The notes: generated from the sequence alone by a model not told the origin. A stretch of DNA of 64,000 nt from Pseudomonas sessilinigenes (GCF_003850565.1 NZ_CP027706.1:4588001-4652000), one strand, 5' to 3'. Positions 52,876-61,979 are shown, counted from the first letter of the stretch. Translations and numbers: made by a program.

Positions 52876-53253
52876 GACCGGCTCGAGTTATTAATTGATG
52901 CCTATCTTGCTTAAGGTCATGGAGTTGAAGCTATTGGGCATATTCCTAGGTGTTGTATGAATTTTCCTGGAGAGCAATCGGACCTCCCAGATTCCTCCTG
53001 CGGGCCGCATTTGCCACTTGTGTCAGCGATGGTTTACCCGGAACCTGAGTTTGCGCAGTAGCGTGGCTGTGTGGTTTGTGAATTTCATCCAGTTTGGTTG
53101 GCGAGATGATTATCGCGTTTTCATGTGCGCTGTACTCATGAAGTCGATACCGCATGTGGCGATAAAAGTTGCATCTTGTCTGGGTGCGATAAAGTATATT
53201 TTCCGAGCGGTCATGGCTGGCCGAAAGTCGAGTTCTTAAGGTGAAGTGAAAAT
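52876..53253. other. Divergent rocR/rocA1 intergenic region
   Basis: 378 bases, A+T-richer than the surroundings, with no convincing gene. TATATT at 53195-53200 with TTGTCT 15 bases upstream could be a rocA1 promoter, but the match is weak. Confidence 0.6.
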
Positions 53254-53883
53254 ATGCATAGCGTATTGATAGTTGATGACCACCCTGTTGTTCGGCTTGC
53301 TGTCAAGGTGTTGTTGGAAAAGAACAACATGCAGGTGGTCGCCGAAACAGATAATGGCTTGGATGCTTTGGAGTTGGTTCGCGAGCATGTACCGGATGTG
53401 GTGATTCTCGATATCGGCATTCCCAAGCTGGATGGTCTCAAGGTGCTTTCACGTATCAAGGCTCTCGGTTTGCCTACCGAGGTGCTGGTACTCACTTCGC
53501 AATCTGTTGAGAGCTTCTGCAGGCGCTGTATCCAACTGGGCGCTAGGGGGTTTGTCAACAAGGAAGAAGACCTGGGCAATCTAGTCGTGGCCCTGAACGC
53601 AGTCCTGGCTGGATACACCTTTTATCCCTCCCTGGCCCAGGATGTTTCAGCCTCTACGACAGAGCAGCGTACTGAGTCCGAACAGATCGGCTCGCTGACT
53701 GACAGGGAGATGATTGTGTTGCAGCACCTGGCCAAGGGGTATTCGAACAAGGCCATTGGTGAGAAGCTGTTTTTGAGCAACAAGACTGTCAGTACCTACA
53801 AGACTCGCCTTTTGCAGAAGCTGGGTTTGGGCTCACAAGTAAGCTTGGCGGAATTCGCCAAGCGTAACGCACTGATTCCCTGA
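53254..53883 (+). CDS. rocA1: RocA1/SadA: NarL-type response regulator
   Basis: 209 residues. Receiver (1-120) with acidic D10-D11 (LIVDDHP), phospho-acceptor Asp in VVILDIGIP and Lys in RGFVNKEED; LuxR-type helix-turn-helix at about 145-205 (LTDREMIVLQHLAKGYSNKAIGEKLFLSNKTVSTYK). AAGGTGAAG lies before the ATG. It is the DNA-binding partner of RocS1 and is divergent from rocR-rocS1, as in P. aeruginosa. Confidence 0.9.
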   Translation: MHSVLIVDDHPVVRLAVKVLLEKNNMQVVAETDNGLDALELVREHVPDVVILDIGIPKLDGLKVLSRIKALGLPTEVLVLTSQSVESFCRRCIQLGARGFVNKEEDLGNLVVALNAVLAGYTFYPSLAQDVSASTTEQRTESEQIGSLTDREMIVLQHLAKGYSNKAIGEKLFLSNKTVSTYKTRLLQKLGLGSQVSLAEFAKRNALIP

Positions 53884-54388
53884 ATTGATTGTTCGCGGTT
53901 AGTCATTTTCAATGGCTGGCCGCTGTTTGTTCGAGTTGCCAGTTTCTATTTCTGAAACTTCTGGATTCATTTGAGCCGAACCCTGAAGGACTATCGGTCA
54001 TTGAACCGTTGGATCGAAATTTTCTCCCGTATTTACGATGGTGAGGGGTATGGGAGCGATATTGAAACTTTGCAGAATTCTGGCAGTTGGAGGCACGTCG
54101 TTATTCGAGGTGGCTTGCGTGTAATACAGTTGCAAGTGTGATTAGTTTGATTTTCAACTGCCAACTCAGTTGGAGGGAAATAGGCGGTGTTGCCAGATTC
54201 GGCACGGCAGCGTCTGCGCTAACGTTTCCCCTGAAGTTGTCTTGAGATTTCCCGCGCTTTTTGTGGTTGGTTATCGCTTGCTGCCAGTGCCTGATCGAAA
54301 ATGGGTGTCTGGCAACCGTAGGGCAGATGTTGTTGCATAACCAAACACCCTACTACCTGAGGTAGTGGGTGTTTGGCGGATCGCGGGT
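53884..54388. other. 505-base region between rocA1 and ndh
   Basis: No gene is supported. The composition is A+T-richer than the flanks. A 56-codon open stretch from a TTG (53971-54141) has no ribosome site. The only structure is the hairpin at 54341-54376. Confidence 0.65.
54341..54376. terminator. Hairpin downstream of ndh
   Basis: CCAAACACCC-T-ACTACC pairs with GGTAGTGGGTGTTTGG with one bulged base. It is 12 bases past the ndh stop; the following T run on the minus strand is poor, so intrinsic termination is only likely. Confidence 0.65.
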
Positions 54389-55687
54389 TTAGTGCAACTT
54401 CAAACGTGGGTCCGTACTACGCCCGATTCGACTGCCGAGCATCATCATCGCTGTACGAAATACTCCGTAGAGCGCCGCCTGGTGCATGCGATAGAGCGAG
54501 ATGTAGAACATCCGCGCCAACCAGCCTTCAAGCATCACACTACCGGTGAGGTTGCCCATCAGGTTGCCTACTGCGGAGAATCGCGACAGGGAGATCAGTG
54601 AGCCGTAGTCGGTGTACTTGTAGGTTGGCAGTTCCTTGCCTTCGATATGCAGCTTCAATGACTTGGCCAGTAACGATGCCTGCTGGTGCGCGGCTTGCGC
54701 CCTTGGCGGTACGTTGCGGTCGCTACCTGGCTGTGGGCAGGCGGCGCAATCGCCGAAGGCAAAGATGTTCGTGTCGCGTGTGGTCTGCAAGGTCGGCAGT
54801 ACTTGAAGCTGATTGATACGATTGGTTTCCAGGCCATCAATATCCTTGAGGAAGCCAGGCGCACGGATACCCGCAGCCCAAACCTTGAGGCTGGCGGGAA
54901 TGACCTGGTTGTCCGCGGTGATCAGGTTTTCGGCCGTCACCTCACTGACTGAGGCGTTGGTCATGACGCGTACCCCGAGTTTTTCCAGGGTCTTGTGCAC
55001 GGGGCCGCTGATGCGTTCTGGCAATGCTGGTAGTACCCGCGGCCCGGCTTCGATCACAGTGATGTGCATGTTTTCCGGGCGGATACGGTCCAGCCCATAG
55101 GCTGCCAGTTCGTGGGCTGCATTGTGCAGCTCCGCCGCCAGTTCGACGCCGGTAGCTCCAGCACCGACGATCGCCACGCTGATCTGCTCCAACTCCTGGG
55201 TCTGCCCAGCATGGGCTCGCAGATAGTGGTTGAGCAGTTGCTGGTGAAAACGCTCGGCCTGTTTACGGGTGTCGAGAAACAGGCAGTGCTGGGCAGCACC
55301 TTGGGTTCCAAAGTCGTTGGTGGTACTGCCAACGGCCAGGACCAGGGTGTCATAGTCGAGTTCGCGAGCAGGCAACAGCTCCGCACCTTCTTCGTCGTAG
55401 GTGGCGGCCAACTGGATCTTTTTTTGTTGACGATCAAGTCCGCTCATGCGCCCCAGCTGGAACTCGAAGTGGTTCCATTTTGCTTGGGCAACATAGTTGA
55501 GTTCGTCTACGGAGGAGTTCAGCGAACCGGCTGCCACTTCGTGAAGCAGTGGTTTCCAGATGTGGGTCAGATTGGCGTCCACCAGGGTCACACTGGCGGT
55601 ACCGCGTTTGCCCAGGGTCTTACCCAGGCGGGTCGCCAACTCCAGGCCGCCGGCGCCGCCGCCAACGATGACAATACGATGAGTCAT
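54389..55687 (-). CDS. ndh: Type II NADH dehydrogenase
   Basis: 432 residues from the ATG at 55687; a start five codons earlier is less typical. FAD-binding motif VIVGGGAGGLELATRLG, NADH-binding motif VAIVGAGATGVELAAELH, and FAFGDCAACPQ near the C-terminal FAD contact. The C-terminal amphipathic helices (GWLARMFYISLYRMHQAALYG) attach it to the membrane. It passes electrons from NADH to ubiquinone without pumping protons. Confidence 0.96.
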   Translation of the reverse strand: MTHRIVIVGGGAGGLELATRLGKTLGKRGTASVTLVDANLTHIWKPLLHEVAAGSLNSSVDELNYVAQAKWNHFEFQLGRMSGLDRQQKKIQLAATYDEEGAELLPARELDYDTLVLAVGSTTNDFGTQGAAQHCLFLDTRKQAERFHQQLLNHYLRAHAGQTQELEQISVAIVGAGATGVELAAELHNAAHELAAYGLDRIRPENMHITVIEAGPRVLPALPERISGPVHKTLEKLGVRVMTNASVSEVTAENLITADNQVIPASLKVWAAGIRAPGFLKDIDGLETNRINQLQVLPTLQTTRDTNIFAFGDCAACPQPGSDRNVPPRAQAAHQQASLLAKSLKLHIEGKELPTYKYTDYGSLISLSRFSAVGNLMGNLTGSVMLEGWLARMFYISLYRMHQAALYGVFRTAMMMLGSRIGRSTDPRLKLH

Positions 55688-55747
55688 GGGGATATCTCGC
55701 AAGGCTAAAAGAAATCGGGACAGTCGACCGAGCGAGCGCGATGCAGC

Positions 55748-55921
55748 TCATAGCGTCAGGTAACTGATAAGACGGCTCAACAGACCGAGGGCCACGGTCA
55801 CCACGACTACCACCACGAGGAGCATCCACGGCCGGAAGGGCCGGCGCTCGACTCGGTGCTGGGGTAGTTGCAGATAATCTTCGACATGGCGTTGGTCGTC
55901 GGGGTTCAGGCGGCTGCTCAT
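55748..55921 (-). CDS. DUF3094 family small membrane protein
   Basis: 57 residues: MSSRLNPDDQRHVEDYLQ, a basic middle (QHRVERRPFRPW) and one C-terminal membrane helix (MLLVVVVVVTVALGLL). GAGG lies 8 bases before the ATG. The short soluble start plus tail anchor are the DUF3094 pattern found beside ndh in Pseudomonas. It lies 60 bases upstream of ndh in the same direction, so they may share a transcript. Function is unknown. Confidence 0.88.
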   Translation of the reverse strand: MSSRLNPDDQRHVEDYLQLPQHRVERRPFRPWMLLVVVVVVTVALGLLSRLISYLTL

Positions 55922-56109
55922 AAAAGGCCTCGTCAGGTAGACGTCGCAACATGCGGGAACGTTACAGCTCAGTGTAATCCGACATAAACAGGAGCATTAC
56001 CGCTGTTGCGTCGGGTTTTAAGGGAAAACCCGGCGCGGGCAGGCATGAGGGCTTTTTTACCATCGCCGTGAGGATTACGCCATGCCCACCGAAGGCGGAT
56101 TGACGAGTC

Positions 56110-56739
56110 TCATAAACTGATACCAACGTCGAAAACGATGCTGCGTCCCAGGTTGCTGCGCAGGAACTCAGGAGCATCCGGATGAGCGAACAGAACTCGG
56201 GCAAAGGTCGGTCCCACCAGGGACAGGGAGCGCCAGCCCTGGCGCAGGTACTCGGTGGGTGGTGGAAAATGGCTGTTGAGATCCAGCACCTCACGCTTAA
56301 GGGCGGCAAAGGCAATGATATCCAGCTCTCCCAGGTTCATTCCGCGTTCCTGGTAGTTGTGGGCCTTCTTGCGCAGCGTTGGCGCCAGGCGTAGCAACAA
56401 CTCGTTGGCAGGGATGCGCTTGGGCTTGGCCTCGCGCCTTACCAACTGGCTCAGGGAAAAAGCGCTGCGTCGGCGTTGCAGCTCGTCACGCCATTCATCA
56501 TTGAGCCGGCGCCCCTCATCAAGGACGAAGAACACTTCGAAGCTGGCCTCGCGAAACAGCACATCCGGTGGTTCCTGTCCGGCAGCGCTGAACTCGTCAT
56601 TGCGATAGGGAATGTTCAGGCCTTGCAACAGGCGCTGGCAGACCCAACGCTCACGCTCCCATTTGCGGGCATTGGACAGGAACGCATTGGCTTGCTCGGC
56701 CTGGATGGTAAGCAGGCGCAAGAAATCTGAGTCATCCAT
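56110..56739 (-). CDS. DUF1780 family protein
   Basis: 209 residues, soluble, with the start MDDSDFLRLLTIQAEQANAFLSNARKWERERW and a central PPDVLFREASFEVFFVLDEGRRLNDEW. The latter gives D and E residues in an order that recalls PD-(D/E)xK nuclease-like folds. It corresponds to PA4535 of P. aeruginosa. The activity is unknown. About 190 bases with no clear gene separate it from the DUF3094 gene. Confidence 0.85.
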   Translation of the reverse strand: MDDSDFLRLLTIQAEQANAFLSNARKWERERWVCQRLLQGLNIPYRNDEFSAAGQEPPDVLFREASFEVFFVLDEGRRLNDEWRDELQRRRSAFSLSQLVRREAKPKRIPANELLLRLAPTLRKKAHNYQERGMNLGELDIIAFAALKREVLDLNSHFPPPTEYLRQGWRSLSLVGPTFARVLFAHPDAPEFLRSNLGRSIVFDVGISL

Positions 56740-56891
56740 TACCCAAGCTTAGCGCCCAATTGTGACCTTAAGAACCAGGGCACAGGAAAAAGCTCAGCCT
56801 GACATTGCCAGCTGTTCGCAGGCTTTGGCTGGAGCCTGCCCAGGGGCGGTGTAGACTGTTTTGCGTCTAATCGATCAATAAGGAGTGTGCA

Positions 56892-57359
56892 GTGAAACGC
56901 TGGTCAATTCTGTTGCTGAGCCTGTTGCCGTTATGGGCCAACGCCCTGGAAGTGGGAGAGCGGTTGGCGCCCTGGACCCTGTTGGATCAGTTCGATGAGG
57001 CCTATAGCCTAGACTCCCAGGCTCGTGTGTTGCTGGTGGCGCGCAGCATGGAGGCGGCCAAGCTGGTGAATGCCGCACTCAAGGATAAACCCAAGGATTA
57101 TCTGCAGGAGCGCCAAGGTGTTTTCGTCGCGGATATCCAGCGCATGCCGGCATTGATTGCCAAGATGTTCGCGGTTCCGGCCATGCGTGACTATCCCTAC
57201 CGGGTGATGCTCGATCGCGACGGGCGAGTAGCCCCGCGCTATGTCGCAGCCGAAGACAAGGTGTTGTGGCTGCAATTGCAGGACGGACGCTTGGTGGCAC
57301 GCCAGGAGTACGCCACTGCCGAGCAACTGGCTGCGGCGCTGGAACAAGCCAGGCCATGA
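56892..57359 (+). CDS. Exported thioredoxin-fold-like protein of unknown function
   Basis: 155 residues. Signal peptide MKRWSILLLSLLPLWANA, then VGERLAPWTLLDQFDEAYSLD, which resembles the start of peroxiredoxin or thioredoxin-like folds, and an RDGRVAPRYVA segment. No redox cysteine is present in the mature protein, so an ordinary thioredoxin role is unlikely. It overlaps the next gene by ATGA and may support that membrane protein. Confidence 0.75.
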   Translation: MKRWSILLLSLLPLWANALEVGERLAPWTLLDQFDEAYSLDSQARVLLVARSMEAAKLVNAALKDKPKDYLQERQGVFVADIQRMPALIAKMFAVPAMRDYPYRVMLDRDGRVAPRYVAAEDKVLWLQLQDGRLVARQEYATAEQLAAALEQARP

Positions 57360-58045
57360 TCAGTTCGGCACTGTTGGCGCCGCAGACGCTGATGCTGGGT
57401 TGGCTGCTGTATGTGCCGCTGCTGGCCTGGGCGGTATGGCGTGCGCCCTGGGTCGAATTGTTTAGCGACAGTCGCCGCCAGCACTTGTTATTCGGCACTG
57501 TGTTCGCCTTGTTCCTGCTATGGCTGGTTCGGCGGGATTTCGATACCGGGGTGTCCTATCACTTCATTGGCATGACAGCGGTGACCCTGCTGCTGGACTG
57601 GCCGTTGGCGATAGTCGGTGGCTTGATCGCGCAACTGGGATTGCTGGTCTTGGGACGCCAGGACCTGGCAGCCCTGGGAGTCAATGGTGCGCTGTTGATC
57701 TTGCTGCCGGTGGCGGTGACTGAAACCTGCGCCTGGCTGGTGGAGAGGGCGCAGCCACGTAATCTTTTCGTCTATATCTTCTGTTCCGGTTTTTTTGCTG
57801 CGGCGCTTTCAGCGCTGCTATGCCTGCTTTGCGCATTGGGCATCCTCTGGTTCGACGAACGCTTCGCCATGCCCGAATGGCTTGAGGATTTCATTGGTTA
57901 CCTGTGGTTGATCATCTTTCCGGAGGCATTCATCAACGGCATGGTGGTCAGCGCCCTGGTGGTGTTCTGCCCCGAATGGCTGGAGACGTTCAACCGTACT
58001 CGCTACCTCTCGGCACCCTGGAAGGACGAGGACCCGCGCCCTTGA
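57356..58045 (+). CDS. CbiM-like energy-coupling factor permease subunit
   Basis: 229 residues from the ATG at 57356; the frame is open 30 codons upstream but inside the previous gene. About six membrane helices, with GVSYHFIGMTAVTLLLDWPLAI near the region that binds metal in CbiM-type S components, and LIIFPEAFINGMVVSALVV near the end. No ECF ATPase is adjacent. It may import cobalt or nickel, or be an orphan S-like protein. Confidence 0.72.
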   Translation: MISSALLAPQTLMLGWLLYVPLLAWAVWRAPWVELFSDSRRQHLLFGTVFALFLLWLVRRDFDTGVSYHFIGMTAVTLLLDWPLAIVGGLIAQLGLLVLGRQDLAALGVNGALLILLPVAVTETCAWLVERAQPRNLFVYIFCSGFFAAALSALLCLLCALGILWFDERFAMPEWLEDFIGYLWLIIFPEAFINGMVVSALVVFCPEWLETFNRTRYLSAPWKDEDPRP

Positions 58046-58108
58046 TCCATATCAATTCCGGGCTTCGGGCCGCGCTGCATGCTCGGCAAAAATTCCAGGA
58101 GTGCGGTC

Positions 58109-58324
58109 ATGAGTGTCTATCAGTGGGCCCGGCAGGAAGTGCGCGACAGCCTGCAAAATGCCTTGCAGGAAGGGTTCGAGCCGGGTTTGAGCCTGCGGGC
58201 CCTGCTTAGCGCGGTGGTGCAGCAGAGCAAGAATGTGCGCAGTATCGAGGACCTGGCGGATGAGTTGCAGTTCCTCGCGGAAAACCTCGACGACGATCAG
58301 GACTACAGCTTCATGCGGCCCTGA
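58109..58324 (+). CDS. Small conserved protein of unknown function
   Basis: 71 residues from the ATG at 58109, with CCAGGAG at good spacing. The sequence MSVYQWARQEVRDSLQNALQEGF is strongly helical and ends in the acidic LDDDQDYSFMRP. The family is found at this site in Pseudomonas. No function is known. It is convergent with yacG, with 17 bases between. Confidence 0.78.
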   Translation: MSVYQWARQEVRDSLQNALQEGFEPGLSLRALLSAVVQQSKNVRSIEDLADELQFLAENLDDDQDYSFMRP

Positions 58325-58341
58325 TCGATCTATCGGCGGAC

Positions 58342-58545
58342 TCAGTGGGCCCGGGGCGGCAGTTCCTCGGAGAACAGCTCGTCCTCGGCGTCCGGGCTCA
58401 CCGGGATCTTGTGTTCCTCGGCCGCCCACGCGCCCAGGTCGATCAATTTGCAACGGTCGGAGCAGAACGGCCGGTTGACGTTGGCCGCGGTCCATTCCAC
58501 GGGGGCGCCACAGGTTGGGCATTCGACGGTCAGGGGTTGGCTCAT
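58342..58545 (-). CDS. yacG: DNA gyrase inhibitor YacG
   Basis: 67 residues with a zinc finger formed by C9, C12, C28 and C32 (VECPTCG and FCSDRCK), followed by the [15 protein letters not shown] segment. YacG binds GyrB and inhibits DNA gyrase. It overlaps coaE by 4 bases and ends the pilC-pilD-coaE-yacG operon. Confidence 0.95.
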   Translation of the reverse strand: MSQPLTVECPTCGAPVEWTAANVNRPFCSDRCKLIDLGAWAAEEHKIPVSPDAEDELFSEELPPRAH

Positions 58546-59165
58546 GGCTGGCCTCCACGCAAAGTTAAGTAAAAGTGATGCAGGCGTTCGACCTCGCTGT
58601 TCAACCAGGCCCGGTCGCGGTCGTTGACCAGTACATCATCGGCATGCCGTAGCCGTTCTTCACGGCTGGCCTGGGCCTTCAGGATCGCCTGGACCTGCTG
58701 TTCGCTGACCTGGTCACGCAGCAGGGTACGTTCGACCTGTAATTGCTGTGGTGCATCGATCACCAGGATGCGCTGGGTCATCCGGGCCTGACCGGACTCC
58801 ACCAGTAAAGGCGATACCAGGATCGCGTAGGGTGATTCGGCACGGGCCAGGTGGCTGGCGATCTCCTCGGCGATCAGCGGGTGCAGCAGGGCCTCTAGCC
58901 AGCGGCGCTGTTCCGGCTCTTCGAAGATCAGCTTGCGCAGGGCCGCGCGGTCCAACTGGCCGTCGGCTTGCAATACGCCGTCACCAAAGTGCTGGGCGAT
59001 CTGGCCCAGGGCAGGGCGTCCAGGCTCCACCACCCAGCGGGCGGCGTGATCGGCGTCGATCACATGGATGCCCAGGTCGATGAAGTGCTGGGCGGCGGCG
59101 CTCTTGCCGCTACCGATACCGCCGGTAAGGCCAAGGGTCCAGGGGGTGTTCACGGAGCGAGTCAT
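58542..59165 (-). CDS. coaE: Dephospho-CoA kinase
   Basis: 207 residues from the ATG at 59165, inside the pilD stop codon (ATGA overlap). P-loop [11 protein letters not shown] at 12-22 and the DADHAAR segment of the CoA domain are intact. It adds the 3' phosphate in the last step of CoA synthesis. Its operon with pilD is conserved in Pseudomonas. Confidence 0.97.
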   Translation of the reverse strand: MTRSVNTPWTLGLTGGIGSGKSAAAQHFIDLGIHVIDADHAARWVVEPGRPALGQIAQHFGDGVLQADGQLDRAALRKLIFEEPEQRRWLEALLHPLIAEEIASHLARAESPYAILVSPLLVESGQARMTQRILVIDAPQQLQVERTLLRDQVSEQQVQAILKAQASREERLRHADDVLVNDRDRAWLNSEVERLHHFYLTLRGGQP

Positions 59166-60034
59166 TGGAAACCGACAAACTGCAAATAGAAGTCGGTTAT
59201 TTGACCACCCCAGAGCAAGGCAATCCAGCCGGCAATCGCCAGAAATGGGCCAAAGGGGATAGGCGTCGAGCCTTTGGCCTGGCGCAAGCGCAATATGAGG
59301 GTGCCCAGCAGCGCCCCGGTCAGGGAGGCCAGAAGCAGGGTCAGCGGCAGGATCTGCCAACCGCCCCAGGCACCCAGCAGCGCCAGCAGCTTGAAATCAC
59401 CATGGCCCAGGCCATCCTTGCCGGTCAGCAGCTTGAACAGCCAGAACACCGACCACAGGAACAAGTAGCCGATCGCCGCGCCCCACAGGGCATTCTCAAG
59501 GTCTGTGAAGATACCGAAGCTGTTGACGATCAGTCCCAGCCACAGCAACGGCAGTACCAGAACATCCGGTAGCAACTGATGGTCGGCGTCGATCAGGCTC
59601 ATGGCCAGCAAGCCCCAGCTCAGAAGCAGCATCAAGCCGGCTGGCCAGCCAAAACCGAAATGCCAGGCTACGAACGCCGAGAGCAGGCCGCAAGCCAGTT
59701 CGGTCAGGGGATAGCGCAGGCTGATGCTGGCTTGGCAATGGGCGCAGTGGCCACGCAGCCACAGATAGCTGATCAGCGGAACATTCTGCCAGGGACGGAT
59801 AGGTGTTCCGCAGCTGGGGCAATGGGAATGGGGCAACAGCAGGTTATAGGGAGCGGTTTCAGGCTCTGCAGGTAGCCCCAGGATTTCATGGGCTTGGGCC
59901 CGCCAGTCACGCTCGAGCATCTGTGGCAGACGCCAGACCAGTACATTGAGAAAACTGCCGACGATCAGCCCCAGCAGTAGGCCGGTCATTACGAATACCA
60001 GGGGATAAAGGCTAAGGACTTCAGGCAAGGACAT
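59162..60034 (-). CDS. pilD: Prepilin peptidase / N-methyltransferase PilD
   Basis: 290 residues. A cytoplasmic zinc domain has [12 protein letters not shown] and GHCAHCQA; the catalytic aspartates are in [12 protein letters not shown] and LGHGDFKLL, the type 4 prepilin peptidase pair. About eight membrane segments. It cleaves and methylates the pilins of this window and type II secretion pseudopilins. It starts 2 bases after the pilC stop. Confidence 0.97.
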   Translation of the reverse strand: MSLPEVLSLYPLVFVMTGLLLGLIVGSFLNVLVWRLPQMLERDWRAQAHEILGLPAEPETAPYNLLLPHSHCPSCGTPIRPWQNVPLISYLWLRGHCAHCQASISLRYPLTELACGLLSAFVAWHFGFGWPAGLMLLLSWGLLAMSLIDADHQLLPDVLVLPLLWLGLIVNSFGIFTDLENALWGAAIGYLFLWSVFWLFKLLTGKDGLGHGDFKLLALLGAWGGWQILPLTLLLASLTGALLGTLILRLRQAKGSTPIPFGPFLAIAGWIALLWGGQITDFYLQFVGFQ

Positions 60035-60036
60035 GT

Positions 60037-61254
60037 TCAGATCGCTGTACCGAGTTGAAAAATGGGCAAGTACATCGCCAGTACCAAGGCTGCGACGATA
60101 CTGCCCAGGATCACCATGATCAAAGGCTCCATGAGGCTGGTCAGGCTGTCCACCAGGTTATCCACCTCGGTTTCATAATGCGCCGCTACCTTTTCCAATA
60201 AATGATCCAGGGTTCCGGATTCTTCACCGATGGCGGTCATCTGGATCGCCATGTCAGGGAAAACACCGCTGGCACGCATGGCGAAATTCAGTTGCATGCC
60301 ACCTTCGACCTGGAGGCGGATACGCTCCATCGCGCGTCGATGAATGTGGTTGCCGCTGGCACCAGCGACGGACTCCAGGGCTTGAACCAGGGGGACTCCC
60401 GCAGCGAAGGTGGTGGCCAGGGTACGGGCCATGCGCGCCACGGCAGACTTGTGCAGCAAGGCGCCACCCAGGGGCAAGCGCAACAACCCTGCATCCAGAT
60501 GATCGCGTAGACGTGCAGAACGACGATAGAGCAGGCGTCCACCTAGCCCGAGCCCCAGGCAGGCTGCCAGCGAGGTTCCACCGTGTTGCTGCAGGAAATA
60601 TGAAAGACCGATGACCTTCTGGGTCAGCCAGGGCAGTTCGGCATTGAAGCCGGCGAACAGACTCTGGAATTGCGGAACCACTTTGAGCAGCAGGATGCTG
60701 CTGACTATGAGCGCGACGCCGATCACTGCCAGGGGGTAGACCATGGCCTTCTTCAGGCGGGCCTTGAGACGCTCGCTTTTTTCCTGGTAGGTGGCGATCC
60801 GCTCCAGCAGTGTATCCAGGGCCCCTGCCTGCTCGCCGGCCTCCACCAGGTTGCAGTACAACGGGTCGAAGTGTTGTGGGTGTTTGCGCAGCGCGTTGGC
60901 CAGGTTGGAGCCGGCCTCGATATCGTGCTTGAGTTGTCCCAGGAGCTGGCGGATCAACGGTTGGCCGAAGCTATCGGCAATGATTTCCAGGGACTGCAGC
61001 AGCGGTACGCCAGCCTGGAACAGCGTTGCCAATTGGCGGGTGAGCAAAGCGATGTCCCGTGATTTTACCCGCGCTCCCAAACGCAGCCCGTACCGAGGTT
61101 TGCGGCGGACCCTGGTTGGGATGATGCCCTGCTTGCGTAGGCGAGCCCCAACCAGGGCCGGGTTCGCGGCACTCAGTTCGCCGCTCATGACATGACCCCG
61201 GCTATCGGTACCTTGCCAGAGGTACACGCTGGTCCTGGAAGCTTTTACCGCCAT
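60037..61254 (-). CDS. pilC: Type IV pilus inner-membrane platform protein PilC
   Basis: 405 residues with two GspF domains (about 70-190 and 275-395) and three membrane segments, ending in ILGSIVAALVLAMYLPIFQL. CAGGGA lies before the ATG. PilC connects the pilus base with the assembly and retraction ATPases. In P. aeruginosa pilB lies directly upstream; here the space to pilA is only 274 bases and no ATPase gene fits. Confidence 0.96.
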   Translation of the reverse strand: MAVKASRTSVYLWQGTDSRGHVMSGELSAANPALVGARLRKQGIIPTRVRRKPRYGLRLGARVKSRDIALLTRQLATLFQAGVPLLQSLEIIADSFGQPLIRQLLGQLKHDIEAGSNLANALRKHPQHFDPLYCNLVEAGEQAGALDTLLERIATYQEKSERLKARLKKAMVYPLAVIGVALIVSSILLLKVVPQFQSLFAGFNAELPWLTQKVIGLSYFLQQHGGTSLAACLGLGLGGRLLYRRSARLRDHLDAGLLRLPLGGALLHKSAVARMARTLATTFAAGVPLVQALESVAGASGNHIHRRAMERIRLQVEGGMQLNFAMRASGVFPDMAIQMTAIGEESGTLDHLLEKVAAHYETEVDNLVDSLTSLMEPLIMVILGSIVAALVLAMYLPIFQLGTAI

Positions 61255-61364
61255 GGTTCGATCCCTGATAAGACGGTGGATTTCGTTGCGAACTACCGCA
61301 CAGGCAGATGCCTTCCTGCCCTTTCAAGCCTAGCTCCCGGAGCCCTGACGGATAACGACAGAGG

Positions 61365-61381
61365 CTGACGAAATTTGTCAG
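61365..61381. promoter_or_regulatory. Imperfect dyad upstream of pilA
   Basis: CTGAC and GTCAG flank an A/T core (GAAATTT). It lies about 100 bases upstream of the predicted start of pilA transcription, where the sigma-54 activator would bind. A role as PilR site is inferred. Confidence 0.4.
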
Positions 61382-61452
61382 TTAGTGCGACTTCTTGCAG
61401 CGAAGGCCTTGGACCTCTGCCCTGTAGAGCCTGGATTGCGGGGTGAGGCATC

Positions 61453-61468
61453 TGGCACAGGGCGTGCT
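61453..61468 (+). promoter_or_regulatory. Sigma-54 promoter of pilA
   Basis: TGGCAC and TGCT give the -24 GG and -12 GC pairs exactly 12 bases apart. It lies 61 bases upstream of the pilA start codon. PilR-dependent sigma-54 control of pilA is established in P. aeruginosa. Confidence 0.9.
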
Positions 61469-61528
61469 TTGGGTCTGATGGCCCTTGCGGCTTTTCTTGC
61501 AATTTCTATTCATGCCAGGAGGCAATCC

Positions 61529-61945
61529 ATGAAACGACAGTCCGGCTTTACCCTGATCGAATTGCTAGTGGTGGTCGCCATTATCGGCATCCTTGCGATG
61601 GTGGCGATGCCGCTTTACGCCAAGTACCAGGCCAGGGCCAAGGTAGTCGCTGCGCTGGCGGAGGCCTCGGCGCTGAAAGCGGGCGTCGAGGACCTGCTTG
61701 CGCAGGGCACCGATCCGACCTTGGCGCTGGCCGGTGGTATTGCACAGACATCCAATTGCCGGATGAGCGCTGCGGGCACGGCAGCCACTGGAGAAGGGAG
61801 CATCGGCTGCACGATCCTCAATGCCCCGGGGCCAGTGCTGGACAAGAGCTTGACCCTGAGGCGTTCGGCGGCAACCGGTTGGAGCTGCGTCACCACGGTG
61901 GAGGCGGACTATGCTCCCAAAGGCTGTAGTGCGGATGAGGCCTGA
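61529..61945 (+). CDS. pilA: Type IV major pilin PilA
   Basis: 138 residues from the ATG at 61529 with AGGAGG upstream. Short leader MKRQSG, then FTLIELLVVVAIIGILAMVAMP with F at +1 and E at +5. Three cysteines occur in the globular part (SNCRMS, GCTILN) and one each in SCVTT and GCSADEA near the end, allowing disulphides. It is transcribed from a sigma-54 promoter, divergent from pilC. Confidence 0.94.
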   Translation: MKRQSGFTLIELLVVVAIIGILAMVAMPLYAKYQARAKVVAALAEASALKAGVEDLLAQGTDPTLALAGGIAQTSNCRMSAAGTAATGEGSIGCTILNAPGPVLDKSLTLRRSAATGWSCVTTVEADYAPKGCSADEA

Positions 61946-61979
61946 ATGGCTGGCTGCTGGCCGCCAGGAACTCGCAACT

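Noticed and set aside
53971..54141. 56-codon open stretch from a TTG
   Set aside because: No ribosome site and no recognisable features; the length is expected by chance in an A+T-richer gap.
47400..54388. Possible genomic island integrated at a tRNA
   Set aside because: No integrase, no repeat of a tRNA 3' end at the far side, and no phage genes; the 84-bp repeat covers a whole tRNA gene.
55962..56315. 117-codon frame between DUF1780 and DUF3094 genes
   Set aside because: It overlaps the DUF1780 coding end; the free part could encode at most about 33 residues with no clear ribosome site.
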